Positions 16,604-25,989 of a stretch of DNA of 49,456 nucleotides are shown piece after piece; the first letter of the stretch is position 1; every line of letters begins with the position of its first letter. The stretch lies in the NCBI GenBank assembly GCA_013288545.1, contig JABDBR010000008.1, positions 1 to 49,456 on the forward strand, in the 5' to 3' direction. Made by a program: the position numbers and the translations under genes. Source of the DNA: Nitrososphaerota archaeon (GTDB lineage: Archaea; Thermoproteota; Nitrososphaeria; Nitrososphaerales; Nitrosopumilaceae). The notes below the pieces were generated by a model, which did not search any database, was not told the origin of the DNA, and saw nothing but the letters and a program-made list of their open reading frames with translations.

Positions 16604-17842
16604 TTGAAGTATTGGCTGATCCTTGTTTTAATATTATCTGGAGTTGTCATGCTACCATCATATGCAGACCCAGTCATGAATGATACAGGCTATGTAATTC
16701 AAAAATATGTAACAGGCATTTGTTGCAGTCCTACAACCATGGCCTTTGAGGGAAACGATATACTTGTTTTATCAAAAGTTTCTGGACAGGTCCACTTGTT
16801 CAGAGATGGAGTTTTACAAGACAAGCCAGTGTTGCAGGAAAATGTCACAAGTTCTGGAGAGCAGGGAATGCTTGGAATTACAACAGTTGGTACCAAGGTC
16901 TACCTTTACTTTACAGAATCATCAAAGATGGGAGGCCACCCACTTGGAAAACGTGTCTACAGTTATGACTGGAACGGACAACAGCTAGTCAATAAAACTC
17001 TAGTAAAAGATCTGCCGCAAACCCAGACATATCACAACGGCGGCGCCATGGTCACAGACAAGAACGGTTCAGTCTATCTAGTAGTTGGAGATGCAGGTAG
17101 ATTTGGGAAACTGCAGAACCATCCGACTGGAGAGCCCGACGACACCTCTGTCATTTTTAGGCTTGTCCCGCCAGGCCCATACTATGCCATTGGAATACGA
17201 AATAGTTTTGGACTTGCAATTGATCCTGTCACAGGAAAACTTTGGGATACAGAAAACGGTCCAGACTTTGGAGATGAAGTCAACATTGTTCCTCCAAACT
17301 TTAACAGTGGATGGGATGTGATAATGGGACCTGCAAACAAGACTCTACTTGCACATCTCCCAGGATTTCCAGGATATACGTATCACGATCCACAGTTTAC
17401 TTGGTACAAAACTGTCGCACCGACAGGCATTTCGTTTTCATCCCCACAAGGGTTTGGAAAATACAAGGACAGTGTATTTGTAGGAGATTGTAACAATGGC
17501 AACCTGTACAGGTTTCAATTAAACCAAAACAGAGATGGTTTTGTATTCAATAGCCCACAACTCAAAGACAACGAAGTAAACATTGGAGATTCCATGAGTG
17601 AGATAGTATTTGCGACAGGATTTGGCTGTATAAGTGATGTAGTGACAGGACCAGATGGACTTTTGTATATAGTATCTCTTACAGATGGAACAATTTACAG
17701 AATAGTTCCGCAATTTAGTATGCCAGGCATGGAAACTATGGGTACACAGATGCCATACATATTATTTGTAGTAATCCCAATAGCTATCACAATAATATAT
17801 ACAGCATATAGAAAAAAATCGCATAAAAAAATAAATATTTAA
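16604..17842 (+). CDS. Membrane-anchored glucose/sorbosone dehydrogenase-like beta-propeller
   Basis: 412 residues from TTG 16604; a GTATTTATTAAAC box at about 16571-16583 fits a leaderless start. Signal peptide (residues 1-21, ending PSYA), then a GSDH/PQQ-sugar-dehydrogenase six-blade propeller (about 30-375) with ICCSPTTMAF, SGEQGMLGI, YHNGGAMV, YLVVGDAG, YAIGIRNSFGLAIDP, DTENGPDFGDEVN and PTGISF, and a C-terminal helix (about 385-403) with a basic tail. Homologues oxidise sugars with PQQ, but many archaeal members are untested. Predicted to sit outside the membrane. Confidence 0.88.
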   Translation: MKYWLILVLILSGVVMLPSYADPVMNDTGYVIQKYVTGICCSPTTMAFEGNDILVLSKVSGQVHLFRDGVLQDKPVLQENVTSSGEQGMLGITTVGTKVYLYFTESSKMGGHPLGKRVYSYDWNGQQLVNKTLVKDLPQTQTYHNGGAMVTDKNGSVYLVVGDAGRFGKLQNHPTGEPDDTSVIFRLVPPGPYYAIGIRNSFGLAIDPVTGKLWDTENGPDFGDEVNIVPPNFNSGWDVIMGPANKTLLAHLPGFPGYTYHDPQFTWYKTVAPTGISFSSPQGFGKYKDSVFVGDCNNGNLYRFQLNQNRDGFVFNSPQLKDNEVNIGDSMSEIVFATGFGCISDVVTGPDGLLYIVSLTDGTIYRIVPQFSMPGMETMGTQMPYILFVVIPIAITIIYTAYRKKSHKKINI

Positions 17843-17948
17843 AAAATTTATAAAATATTCAAAAAAATTCTAGTTAACAATTACTTGAGCTGTTAGAGAA
17901 AAAAATTAGGTTCTATCAAATAACAATTAAAAAGTAAAGCACCAAGAA

Positions 17949-18671
17949 TTGAACAAACACGTAATTTTTCCAGTCTGCGCTTTTTTGATAGGCTTTATAG
18001 TTATAATGTCAAGCATCCAGGTTTCAGAGTCTGCACTAGATAGTAAGATGCTAGTATCAGTCAAGGCAGAAAAGAATCCAATAACAGAAGGCGGATTTCC
18101 AGTCATAATAGGAACTGTATCAGATCAGGCCTACAAGCCAATTGTAAACGCAAATGTATTGATAATGTACGGAACCGTGATAGTTACCACAACTACAGAC
18201 GACAAGGGCAATTTCAGATACGAATCTGCCATACCATCAACTCATGGAATCTATGAAGTAGATGTTACTGCAACAAAGGACGGTTATGCAAAAAGCCTTG
18301 GAAGTTCCACATTTACAGTCAGTCCAAGACAGACCGCTCCCATAGTAACAAAGACGATAACTGGCTTGCCAATACAGACTGGAAACTATACGGTATTTCT
18401 TGGAAAAGTTTCACAATGGAACTTGGAAACAACTTGTTTTGTAGATTTTGCTGACAAGTACATGAGATTTTTGAAGACATGTGATTTGTACAACATGGCA
18501 CCAGAAGATTTCAAAACTGATCAGCCAGTAATACCGATGGTCTCAGTAATACAAAACAATGACACATACAGACTCTTCCCAGAAAATGTTTACCTTAGTG
18601 CAGCCAACATGGAAAATGACACATTAAAGACATTTGTATCAGGTACATTTGCCAACTATACTGCACCATAG
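17949..18671 (+). CDS. Secreted protein with Ig-like (carboxypeptidase-regulatory-like) domain
   Basis: 240 residues from TTG 17949. Signal peptide (about 1-29, SSIQVSESA), a beta-sandwich at about 33-125 of the bacterial Ig/CarboxypepD_reg type (KNPITEGGFPVIIGTVSD, GNFRYESAIPSTHGIYEVDVTATKDGY), then a second beta-rich region (140-240) with two Cys (CFVDFADKYMRFLKTC) that may form a disulfide. No catalytic motif. Cell-surface adhesion or binding role is inference. Confidence 0.7.
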   Translation: MNKHVIFPVCAFLIGFIVIMSSIQVSESALDSKMLVSVKAEKNPITEGGFPVIIGTVSDQAYKPIVNANVLIMYGTVIVTTTTDDKGNFRYESAIPSTHGIYEVDVTATKDGYAKSLGSSTFTVSPRQTAPIVTKTITGLPIQTGNYTVFLGKVSQWNLETTCFVDFADKYMRFLKTCDLYNMAPEDFKTDQPVIPMVSVIQNNDTYRLFPENVYLSAANMENDTLKTFVSGTFANYTAP

Positions 18672-18928
18672 TACAATCAGTAATTCAAGTCTCTAGTAAA
18701 TTAATACGCGAATTATCAAGAGTTTAGGGATGAATAATTCCGGTACATAAAGCTATGACATGGCTCAATATTGACATGATGTCTATCATTTTCATATAGA
18801 TAAAGTCGTACAAGTATTTTAAATTTGGTGTAAATTAGGTTCAATTCACATCAATAGTAAATCTCAGTTAACATTGTTAATGAACAAAGTGTCGCAATTT
18901 TTTATTAACTAGACATTCATTTGAGAAC

Positions 18929-19216
18929 ATGTCAAAACAACCATACCGATCAGAGCTTGGGATGATTTCAGATATATTACAAGTTGCAATGGAGTATGGC
19001 AGACAAGGAACAATAATTACGACCATTGCAAGAAGAGCCAATTTATCACACTATACTGCAACAGACAAATGCCAAAAATTAATAGATTTTGGCCTCATGG
19101 AATTAAGAGTTGACAAGAAAAGTAATTTTTTCATCATCACTGAAAAGGGAATGCAGTTTTACGGTGAACTACAGCGATTTACAGAAACAGTGCAGGCAAT
19201 AAAAGTTAGATATTAA
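18929..19216 (+). CDS. Winged-helix regulator, paralogue of 7312-7599
   Basis: 95 residues, one wHTH (DILQVAMEYG, TIARRANLSHYTATDKCQKLIDFGLM, wing RVDKKSNFFIITEKG). Same length and roughly two thirds of positions the same as the protein at 7312-7599, including the C-terminal AxKVRY. TTTTTTATTAAC about 25 nt upstream of ATG 18929 suggests a leaderless mRNA. Unlike its paralogue it has no adjoining membrane-protein gene. Confidence 0.85.
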   Translation: MSKQPYRSELGMISDILQVAMEYGRQGTIITTIARRANLSHYTATDKCQKLIDFGLMELRVDKKSNFFIITEKGMQFYGELQRFTETVQAIKVRY

Positions 19217-19284
19217 AAATCATGTTTTCTCATGGTTGTACAGTAAACAGAGACAGCATGTCAAATATTCCAATCATGAAAACA

Positions 19285-20010
19285 TCATTCTCCGTGACAA
19301 ATTGGATTTCCATAACAGGACATATTTGCTCCAGAATAATCAAGGCCGCCTACGTTTGTGCCTGCAAGGTTAGCATCTGCAAAACTGCCACCAGTTATGT
19401 CAGAATTTACCAGGTTTGCATTACCAAGGTTTGCGCCAGCAAAATTTGCATTCCTCATATCCACATTTGCAAGGATGGTGTTTTGCAGGTCTGCATTGTA
19501 CAGGTTTGCACCGATGATATTGGTGTGAAACAGATTCAGACCTGACAATTTGGCATTACTAAAATCCACACCTGGAAACCTAGCACCAAGGGTGTTCGCA
19601 CCACGCAAGTCTGCCCCAGAGAGATTTGTGTGATAAAAATCAACATATCTCAAATCGGCACCCCGGAGATCTGCACCTGACAAGTTAGCATATGCAAAAT
19701 CCCCATTGGAGAGTATTGCATTTTGCATATTAGCACCAGAGAGATTCACGGCATAGAACTTGCTATTCTTGGCAACTATTTTTGATAGATTTGCCCCTGA
19801 CAGATTTTTAAAATGTAGACCAATACTGCTTGACACACTACAACCACTCCAATCCACATTAGGAGATGAATTTGTAAAACACTTTTTGGAATTAGCAGAT
19901 GTGTTGTGGGTCGGAATACTACGATCCCCTTGAGCAAAGATCTGTGTTGTTGGAACCATCGATACTAAAATTGCGCCAAATATCATCAACAATTTTATTT
20001 TTGATTTCAT
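19285..20010 (-). CDS. Secreted pentapeptide-repeat protein
   Basis: 241 residues. Signal peptide (about 1-26, ending IFAQG), then from about residue 68 to 232 continuous A(N/D)LXX pentapeptides (NLSGANL, DLRGADL, NLYNADL, NLGNANL), which fold as a right-handed quadrilateral beta-helix. Two Cys at 43/57 and a C-x5-C at the end (MSCYGNPICHGE) may form disulfides. Export is unusual compared with cytoplasmic gyrase-protecting pentapeptide proteins. The start codon lies inside a DtxR-like palindrome (20009-20024), suggesting metal-controlled expression. Function unknown. Confidence 0.85.
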   Translation of the reverse strand: MKSKIKLLMIFGAILVSMVPTTQIFAQGDRSIPTHNTSANSKKCFTNSSPNVDWSGCSVSSSIGLHFKNLSGANLSKIVAKNSKFYAVNLSGANMQNAILSNGDFAYANLSGADLRGADLRYVDFYHTNLSGADLRGANTLGARFPGVDFSNAKLSGLNLFHTNIIGANLYNADLQNTILANVDMRNANFAGANLGNANLVNSDITGGSFADANLAGTNVGGLDYSGANMSCYGNPICHGE

Positions 20011-20024
20011 TAGGCTTGCCTAAT
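20009..20024. promoter_or_regulatory. DtxR/IdeR-like palindrome on start of pentapeptide gene
   Basis: ATTAGGC-TT-GCCTAAT, perfect 7-bp arms, covers the ATG of the reverse-strand gene. A TATA-like AATTAAATAC at about 20033-20042 puts the transcription start inside this palindrome. Half-sites TTAGGC/GCCTAA resemble the iron boxes of DtxR/IdeR regulators. The rest of 20025-20319 is AT-rich with the divergent cbtA-like promoter and no gene. Confidence 0.5.
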
Positions 20025-20259
20025 TTAGACATGTATTTAATTTGCCCAATTGACACATTTGTTGAAAACACATTCTGATTCTAGCAACATAGAACACAAC
20101 TGCAATGAAATTGATGTAATTATTTTTTCAAAATATAGAAATTCAACTGGTTTAATGTAATTCATAGATTTCACAATTCAAGTTTTACAAATAATCCAAG
20201 TGAAATTATTTTTTTACAATTAAAAATACTTGCAAATTTTGAAAACAAAAATAATTTTA

Positions 20260-20278
20260 GTTGGATAAACCCTCCAAC
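20260..20278. promoter_or_regulatory. Inverted repeat before cbtA-like promoter
   Basis: GTTGGA-N7-TCCAAC lies directly upstream of the TATA-like TTTAAATA (about 20281-20288) that serves the gene starting at 20320. Position next to BRE/TATA would suit an activator or repressor site. Short arms, so tentative. Confidence 0.3.
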
Positions 20279-20319
20279 GATTTAAATACAAATCATTCAG
20301 ACAATGGTATAAGAAAAAT

Positions 20320-21039
20320 ATGAAGACAATTTCTTTTCTCATCATTGTCATAGCAGCAGGCATTCTAGCAGGACTTGTTCACGGTATGCTCAACATTGTA
20401 CTAGTTGAACCATATCTTGACAATGCAATAGGAATTGAGAATCAACGCTTGTTTACACAAGGACAGGCAAAAGACACACCACAGTTTTGGCAACAGTTTA
20501 CAGATTACAGGATATGGCAAAAGCAGGGCTCCATAGTTGCAGGCGCAATGCTGGGAGCATCCACAGGTGCACTGTTTGGTCTTGTATTTGCATACTCAAG
20601 AAAGTCTCTTCCAAGCAACAATGACATCAAAAAAGCCCTCATACTTGCCGGAATAATGTGGGCAGTATTGTATTTCATACCGTTTTTGAAATATCCTGCA
20701 AACCCACCAACAGTTGGTGAACCTGACACCATAGCTTTTCGTGCTTCAACATATGCATTGTTTGTTGCACTGTCAGGATTTGGTGCAATAGGTTTTGCAT
20801 TATTTTACAAAAAAATGAAGAACAGAAAGTTTCTTGCCTTTGTAGGATATGCAGGATTCATGGGAATTATTTTTGTTCTAATGCCTCCAAATCCAGACCC
20901 CGTAAAGACTTCGATGGACCTGGTAAATGGATTCAGGGCAATATCTGCTGTAACCATGACCATATACTGGATTGCAAACGGAGTCATACTTGGGTGGATG
21001 TGGAAAAAAGTCAAGCCTGATGCAGTCTCAACACCATAA
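20320..21039 (+). CDS. cbtA: CbtA-like membrane protein (predicted cobalt transporter subunit)
   Basis: 239 residues with about five or six helices. Family signs: helix 1 with VHGMLNIVLVEPYLDNAI, the SIVAGAMLGASTGALFGLVFAY helix, and the characteristic loop LKYPANPPTVGEPDTIAFR. CbtA is a predicted cobalt transporter subunit usually tied to cobalamin genes; it normally has a small His-rich partner CbtB, which I do not see here. It lies just upstream of the F420 genes but has its own promoter and a 110-nt gap, so co-transcription is not shown. Confidence 0.8.
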   Translation: MKTISFLIIVIAAGILAGLVHGMLNIVLVEPYLDNAIGIENQRLFTQGQAKDTPQFWQQFTDYRIWQKQGSIVAGAMLGASTGALFGLVFAYSRKSLPSNNDIKKALILAGIMWAVLYFIPFLKYPANPPTVGEPDTIAFRASTYALFVALSGFGAIGFALFYKKMKNRKFLAFVGYAGFMGIIFVLMPPNPDPVKTSMDLVNGFRAISAVTMTIYWIANGVILGWMWKKVKPDAVSTP

Positions 21040-21151
21040 CATAAAATAAAACACCAATTTTTGGCAGTATTTGCCTGATCTAGCATTTTTTGGTGCGTTA
21101 AATGTCATACTATCTAAGGATAAATACAACGGCTAAAGCTATCATGACTAG

Positions 21152-22321
21152 TTGAGCAAGCTCATCCTCAGTTCTGAGTTGTTAAATAGACTAGTTGATG
21201 GTAGGACCCCATCAAAAGATGAGGCATATCACATTTACCAAGATGCCGAAAGAAATCCTCTAGAACTTTACAAAGTATCCCAGTTTTTGAGAACCAAGAA
21301 TAAGGGAACTACAGTAACATATTCAAGAAAAGTCTTTTTCAATCTGATCAATCTTTGCCGAGATACATGTTCCTATTGTACATACAAGTCAGAGCCAGGC
21401 CAGTCTAAGGTTTCAATGCTGTCAAAAAAAGACATCATTACACTCACAAATGTTGCAAAAAAGCACAACTGCACCGAGGCATTGTTTGTCACAGGTGAGA
21501 GACCAGAACAAAAGTATCAAGAGGCGCGGGTATGGCTCAAGGAGAACGGATTTTCAAGCACTGTAGAATACCTAGTAGAAGCATCAGAGATTGCACTCAG
21601 TGGAGGATTATTCCCACATACCAATGCAGGAAATCTTACAAAAGATGAGATGCGCCAGCTAAAAAATACAAATGTAAGTTTGGGACTGATGCTAGAAAAT
21701 TCAAGCGAGAGATTATCAGATGAAGGAATGCCACACAATCTTGCCCCAAGCAAAAATCCCAAGGCAAGGATCAAAGTTTTACAAAATGCAGGAGAGTTGA
21801 AGATTCCAATGACTACAGGATTGTTAATTGGTATTGGGGAGACACCGCAAGAGTTGATTGATTCTATTTATGCAATAAAAGAAATTCATGATAGATATCA
21901 AAACATTCAAGAAATAATTTTGCAAAACTTTCAGCCAAAGATTGACACACTAATGAAATCAAGCCCTTCCCCACAAGAAAGATATTTCAAGACACTCGTT
22001 GCATTAACCAGAATAATTTTGCCTGACATGAACATCCAGATACCACCAAATCTATCCCCAGGATCATATTCATCATTTTTATCAGCAGGGATAAACGACT
22101 GGGGCGGAATATCTCCAATAACCCAAGATTATGTAAACCCAGAATTTCCATGGCCTGGTATCAATGATATAAGTACAAACTGTACTGATGCAGGATTTCA
22201 CCTAAGGGCAAGATTTCCCGTATATCCAGAATTTTTCCACATGGTAAACCCTGGACTAGTAGAGAAAATGTCTGATATTTCAGATTCAGAAAATCTAGTG
22301 AGTGTGGAGTATACCAAATGA
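21152..22321 (+). CDS. cofG: FO synthase subunit CofG (radical SAM)
   Basis: 389 residues. With CofH makes 7,8-didemethyl-8-hydroxy-5-deazariboflavin (FO), the chromophore of coenzyme F420. The radical SAM cluster motif CRDTCSYC gives C69, C73, C76, followed by TYKSEPGQSK and the family block FVTGERPEQKY. Start is TTG 21152; GATAAATAC at about 21119-21127 fits a leaderless mRNA, and the nearer ATG at 21144 runs into TGA after three codons. Overlaps cofH by 4 nt. Confidence 0.95.
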   Translation: MSKLILSSELLNRLVDGRTPSKDEAYHIYQDAERNPLELYKVSQFLRTKNKGTTVTYSRKVFFNLINLCRDTCSYCTYKSEPGQSKVSMLSKKDIITLTNVAKKHNCTEALFVTGERPEQKYQEARVWLKENGFSSTVEYLVEASEIALSGGLFPHTNAGNLTKDEMRQLKNTNVSLGLMLENSSERLSDEGMPHNLAPSKNPKARIKVLQNAGELKIPMTTGLLIGIGETPQELIDSIYAIKEIHDRYQNIQEIILQNFQPKIDTLMKSSPSPQERYFKTLVALTRIILPDMNIQIPPNLSPGSYSSFLSAGINDWGGISPITQDYVNPEFPWPGINDISTNCTDAGFHLRARFPVYPEFFHMVNPGLVEKMSDISDSENLVSVEYTK

Positions 22322-23571
22322 ACGCACTAGAGTCACTTTTGAAAAATGCCGATCCCCTGATATCAGATGCACTAAACCATGCACTAGACGAAAAAGAGAT
22401 TTCAGTAAGCGAGGCAACCAGACTATTTTATGCAAAGGGGCTTGATTTTCATCTTGTCGGAATGGTTGCAGATGAGCTCAGAAAGAGACGAGTTGGAGAC
22501 ATTGTAACATATGTAGTAAATCGAAACATCAACTTTACCAATGTATGCATAAAGCAATGTGGTTTTTGTGCATTTAGCAGGGACTTTCGCGAAGAGGAAG
22601 GATATTTTTTACCAACAGACGAGATAGTAAGACGCGCAAAAGAGGCACGCTCACTTGGTGCAACTGAGGTCTGTGTCCAAGCTGGACTTCCCCCCGACAT
22701 GGATGCAGACACTTATGAGAATATTTGTAGGGCAATCAAGGGACAAGTTGGAGACATTCACATACACGGGTTTTCACCAGAAGAGGTTCTGTATGGCGCC
22801 ACAAGGTCAGGTGTATCAATTAAAGAATATTTGCTTAGGCTAAAAGATGCAGGAGTCAACTCCCTGCCAGGAACTGCAGCAGAGATTTTAGATCAGGCGA
22901 TGCGGGATAAAATTTCCCCAGGAAGAATAAGTGTAAACAAGTGGGTAGAGGTAATCAAGACTGCACACAAGATAGGCATACCATCGACTTCAACCATAAT
23001 GTTTGGGCATCTTGAATCACCAGAAGATAGGGTAAGACACATGGCACTAATTCGAGAAATACAAAAAGAGACTGGCGGGTTCACAGAGTTTGTACCATTA
23101 AATTTCATCCACACCGAAGCTCCAATGTATAAGGAGAACTTGCATCATGGTATCAGAAATGGCGCAGACGGATCAGATGTCTTACTTATGCATGCAGTAT
23201 CAAGAATCATGCTCAACAATTACATCAACAACATCCAGACATCGTGGGTAAAAGAAGGAGCAGGAATGGCGCAGTTGGTTTTATCATGGGGCGCAAATGA
23301 TTTTGGTGGTACATTGATTAACGAGAGCATATCTACTGCGGCAGGTGCAGGACATGGCCAACTGCTCAAGCCAAAAGAGATTAGACAGTTGATAAGACAA
23401 GCCGGAAAGATTCCAGCACAAAGGGCAACATCTTATAAAATAATCAAAACTTTTGCCTCAGAAGAAGGTACTGACCCATTGGATGAGGTTCAAAACGTAT
23501 CCCAGTTTGGCTCTTATCATGAATTGATAAAACTTGATGGATACAGGTACAAAAACAACAGGCGAAACTAG
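22318..23571 (+). CDS. cofH: FO synthase subunit CofH (radical SAM)
   Basis: 417 residues; joins tyrosine-derived hydroxyphenyl to 5-amino-6-ribitylaminouracil in FO synthesis. Radical SAM motif CIKQCGFC gives C77, C81, C84. Other signs: VCVQAGLPPDMD, IHIHGFSPEE, LPGTAAEILD, STIMFGH and TEFVPLNFIHTEAPM. ATGA overlap with cofG stop and the immediate TAG-TTG junction with the next gene mark a tight operon. Confidence 0.95.
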   Translation: MNALESLLKNADPLISDALNHALDEKEISVSEATRLFYAKGLDFHLVGMVADELRKRRVGDIVTYVVNRNINFTNVCIKQCGFCAFSRDFREEEGYFLPTDEIVRRAKEARSLGATEVCVQAGLPPDMDADTYENICRAIKGQVGDIHIHGFSPEEVLYGATRSGVSIKEYLLRLKDAGVNSLPGTAAEILDQAMRDKISPGRISVNKWVEVIKTAHKIGIPSTSTIMFGHLESPEDRVRHMALIREIQKETGGFTEFVPLNFIHTEAPMYKENLHHGIRNGADGSDVLLMHAVSRIMLNNYINNIQTSWVKEGAGMAQLVLSWGANDFGGTLINESISTAAGAGHGQLLKPKEIRQLIRQAGKIPAQRATSYKIIKTFASEEGTDPLDEVQNVSQFGSYHELIKLDGYRYKNNRRN

Positions 23572-24918
23572 TTGTCATACTGTAATGACATATTGACAAA
23601 GTCCAAGGCATTGCATTTGGATGAGTGCGAAGTAGTATCAATACAAAAAAAGATCATCACAGTGAGAATAACAGATTCAGAGATTGCAGAGGTAAAACAA
23701 AATCAGGAAGAGTCTGTTGCAGTACGTATCATAAATCAAAAAAAGATAATCGCAGGTAGCGCATCAAGTGATGAGAAAAATCTCTTGGATAAAGTTTTAG
23801 AGACTTCACCTTATGTTGTGCCAAAAAGATTTTGGAAGAATCTTCCTTTTCCCTCAAGGTATGTAACAGTGAACAAGATGTATGATTCACGACTTGAAGA
23901 CATGTCAGAAACATCTGCTGTGGACATTGCAAATACGATGATAAACTCTGCATTACACAAGAATATCATGCGCATCTCAGGCTCTCTAAATATAGTAGCA
24001 GAGAAATTTCAGGTAATGAACACAAATGGAGTTGATTGTACAGACAATTCCACATTTATTTCTGGAACGATAAATACAGACTCTACTGGAGACACTCCTG
24101 TCAGCGGCATTGGTGCAATCTGTGCAAGGACACTGAATGGTTTTTCTGCGCAAAGAGTTGGTAGCGATTCCCAAGAAATGTGCACAAGTTCAATTGGCCC
24201 AAAAAAAATAGAGTCTGATTCATATGAAATAATTTTTGAGCCTTATGCGTTTGGAGAATTGTTGGCGTTTGTCTTTTCTTCAAACTTTAATCTAAAAACA
24301 TATGCTGAAAAACGAAGTTGTTTTTCAGACAAATTAGGAGATAAAATTGCAAGTGAGAGTTTCACCCTTACAGACGATCCCCACAGTCCTGATGGAATTG
24401 GAAGCAAGCCATTTGATGATGAAGGAAATCCAACATTGTCGCAGGATCTCATAAAAACAGGAGTCATGACAGGCCTGTTCTCAGATTCTTTTGAGGCATT
24501 CAAGAATGGAACTAGTTCCAGTGCAAACGCAGCAAGACCTGGCTCTCCAATGGGAAGACAAGCCCAATCCACTCCTATCACTTTGCCCCATAACCTCAAA
24601 GTTGCTGGTGGAGATTTTACAAAAGATGACATCATAAAAGATACAAAAAAAGGTCTTCTAATTGGCAGGCTGTGGTATACGTATCCAGTAAATCCAGAGC
24701 GCGGAGATTTTTCTTGCACTGCACGAAGTGGAATAAAGATAATTGAAAACGGCAAGACAAGCCCAGGAAGGTCTGTTAGAATAGTTCACAACCTCAAGAC
24801 ATTACTAAAAAACATAACAGCGGTCGGAAATGATTCAAAAAACATTCTCCAATGGAGTTCTTTGCCATCTATAACACCTACTATCAGAGTTGACAACATA
24901 AGGGCAACCCCGCTCTAG
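23572..24918 (+). CDS. TldD/PmbA family protein (TldE-like)
   Basis: 448 residues starting TTG directly after the cofH stop. Family signs: VAVRIINQKKIIAGSAS (N-domain), VSGIGAICARTLNG, FEPYAFGELLAFVFSS, TLTDDPHSPDGIGSKPFDDEGNPT and ARSGIKIIENG near the end. TldD carries HExxxHxxxC zinc ligands; none are visible here, so this is the TldE/PmbA-type subunit, which usually needs a TldD partner not present in this window. Co-transcription with cofGH suggests a link to F420 or a peptide-maturation step, but this is inference. Its last 4 nt overlap the convergent exchanger gene. Confidence 0.85.
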   Translation: MSYCNDILTKSKALHLDECEVVSIQKKIITVRITDSEIAEVKQNQEESVAVRIINQKKIIAGSASSDEKNLLDKVLETSPYVVPKRFWKNLPFPSRYVTVNKMYDSRLEDMSETSAVDIANTMINSALHKNIMRISGSLNIVAEKFQVMNTNGVDCTDNSTFISGTINTDSTGDTPVSGIGAICARTLNGFSAQRVGSDSQEMCTSSIGPKKIESDSYEIIFEPYAFGELLAFVFSSNFNLKTYAEKRSCFSDKLGDKIASESFTLTDDPHSPDGIGSKPFDDEGNPTLSQDLIKTGVMTGLFSDSFEAFKNGTSSSANAARPGSPMGRQAQSTPITLPHNLKVAGGDFTKDDIIKDTKKGLLIGRLWYTYPVNPERGDFSCTARSGIKIIENGKTSPGRSVRIVHNLKTLLKNITAVGNDSKNILQWSSLPSITPTIRVDNIRATPL

Positions 24919-25919
24919 AGTGTTGGTAAGACAAACTGCATTCCAATTCCTACAGCATATAGTACAAGCAGCATCATTCCAGATTTTAGCCCCAGTTTGT
25001 TTTTGAACATTGGAACAAGAGCTACGATTGTGATTACTGTTACAAGTATCATCTGGTTTTCTAATAACGGTGTATTTGGGATCTTTGTAGTAAGACCACG
25101 GTAACTTATTGCAGCAAAGACTGCAACAGATAGCAGCAAAGTATTATTTAGTATCTTAGATCCAAGCACGTTTGCAACTGCAATTGATGCCCCGTTTGCG
25201 CCCTTTCGTGCAAGCAGTATCAGGGATATCTTTTCAGGCATCTCACCTGCGATTGGACTGACTATAACCGCAAGTACAACCACTGAGACTCCAAGGTCAA
25301 CTGATACCCCTTCCAAGGCATGCACAAATGGCTCTGCCCCTACGAATATGCCGATGGTACCTGCAATGAAAAGAACCATTGACCTTGCAAAGTGTTTTTT
25401 TGGTTTTGTCTGCGCCTCATCATGCAGGTCTTTTGCAAGAGGCGCCATCTTCTTTTCTTTTTTCATCTCCCTGAAAGCAAATGCAAGATAGACTACAAAC
25501 AATCCTGTAAATATTATTCCGTCAATAATATCAAAACCGTCAATGAACAGCAATGCCCCAACAACAGCAGTTATTACAAGAAAAATTTTATCAAGCCCAA
25601 ATTCTTTTACATCTATAAATTTTTGCGGGGCCTTTGAGAGTCTAGTGGTTGCAATTATCAGCATGATAGCCAGTCCAAAAGTCATCATGAATAAGTTGCT
25701 TCCAAGTGCAGATCCAATTGCAGTTCCATACGAACCGTCCTTTGCGGCAGCAACAACAATTCCAATCTCAGGCAGCGTGGTTGCAACACTGAGCAATGTT
25801 CTTCCCACAAATCTTCCACCCCATCTTTCTGCAAGATGTTCTGCCCCATCAGACAACAACCAACTTGCAAAGATAAGCTCCACTAGCCATCCAAGCAGAA
25901 AGAGTATGTTGTCTGCCAA
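24915..25919 (-). CDS. Sodium/calcium exchanger (CaCA family)
   Basis: 334 residues, ten to eleven helices with the two alpha repeats of the family: SVATTLPEIGIVVAAAKDG...GSALGSN (about 44-75) and VIVSPIAGEMPEKISLILLARKG...NVLGSKILNN (about 220-258). The acidic residue in each repeat (E51 and E227-region) is the cation site. A basic/acidic cytoplasmic loop (about 150-180) separates the halves. Starts at TTG 25919. Cation/proton or sodium exchange; exact cation unknown. Confidence 0.9.
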   Translation of the reverse strand: MADNILFLLGWLVELIFASWLLSDGAEHLAERWGGRFVGRTLLSVATTLPEIGIVVAAAKDGSYGTAIGSALGSNLFMMTFGLAIMLIIATTRLSKAPQKFIDVKEFGLDKIFLVITAVVGALLFIDGFDIIDGIIFTGLFVVYLAFAFREMKKEKKMAPLAKDLHDEAQTKPKKHFARSMVLFIAGTIGIFVGAEPFVHALEGVSVDLGVSVVVLAVIVSPIAGEMPEKISLILLARKGANGASIAVANVLGSKILNNTLLLSVAVFAAISYRGLTTKIPNTPLLENQMILVTVITIVALVPMFKNKLGLKSGMMLLVLYAVGIGMQFVLPTL

Positions 25920-25989
25920 TTCACTATTTCTTAAAATCTTGTGCTATTATTTGTGACGATGACATAATTTTCAGATCGAGTTGTATAGA

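Noticed and set aside
24243-24755. 170-codon reverse frame within the TldE-like gene
   Set aside because: Opposite strand to a well supported family member, no homology seen.
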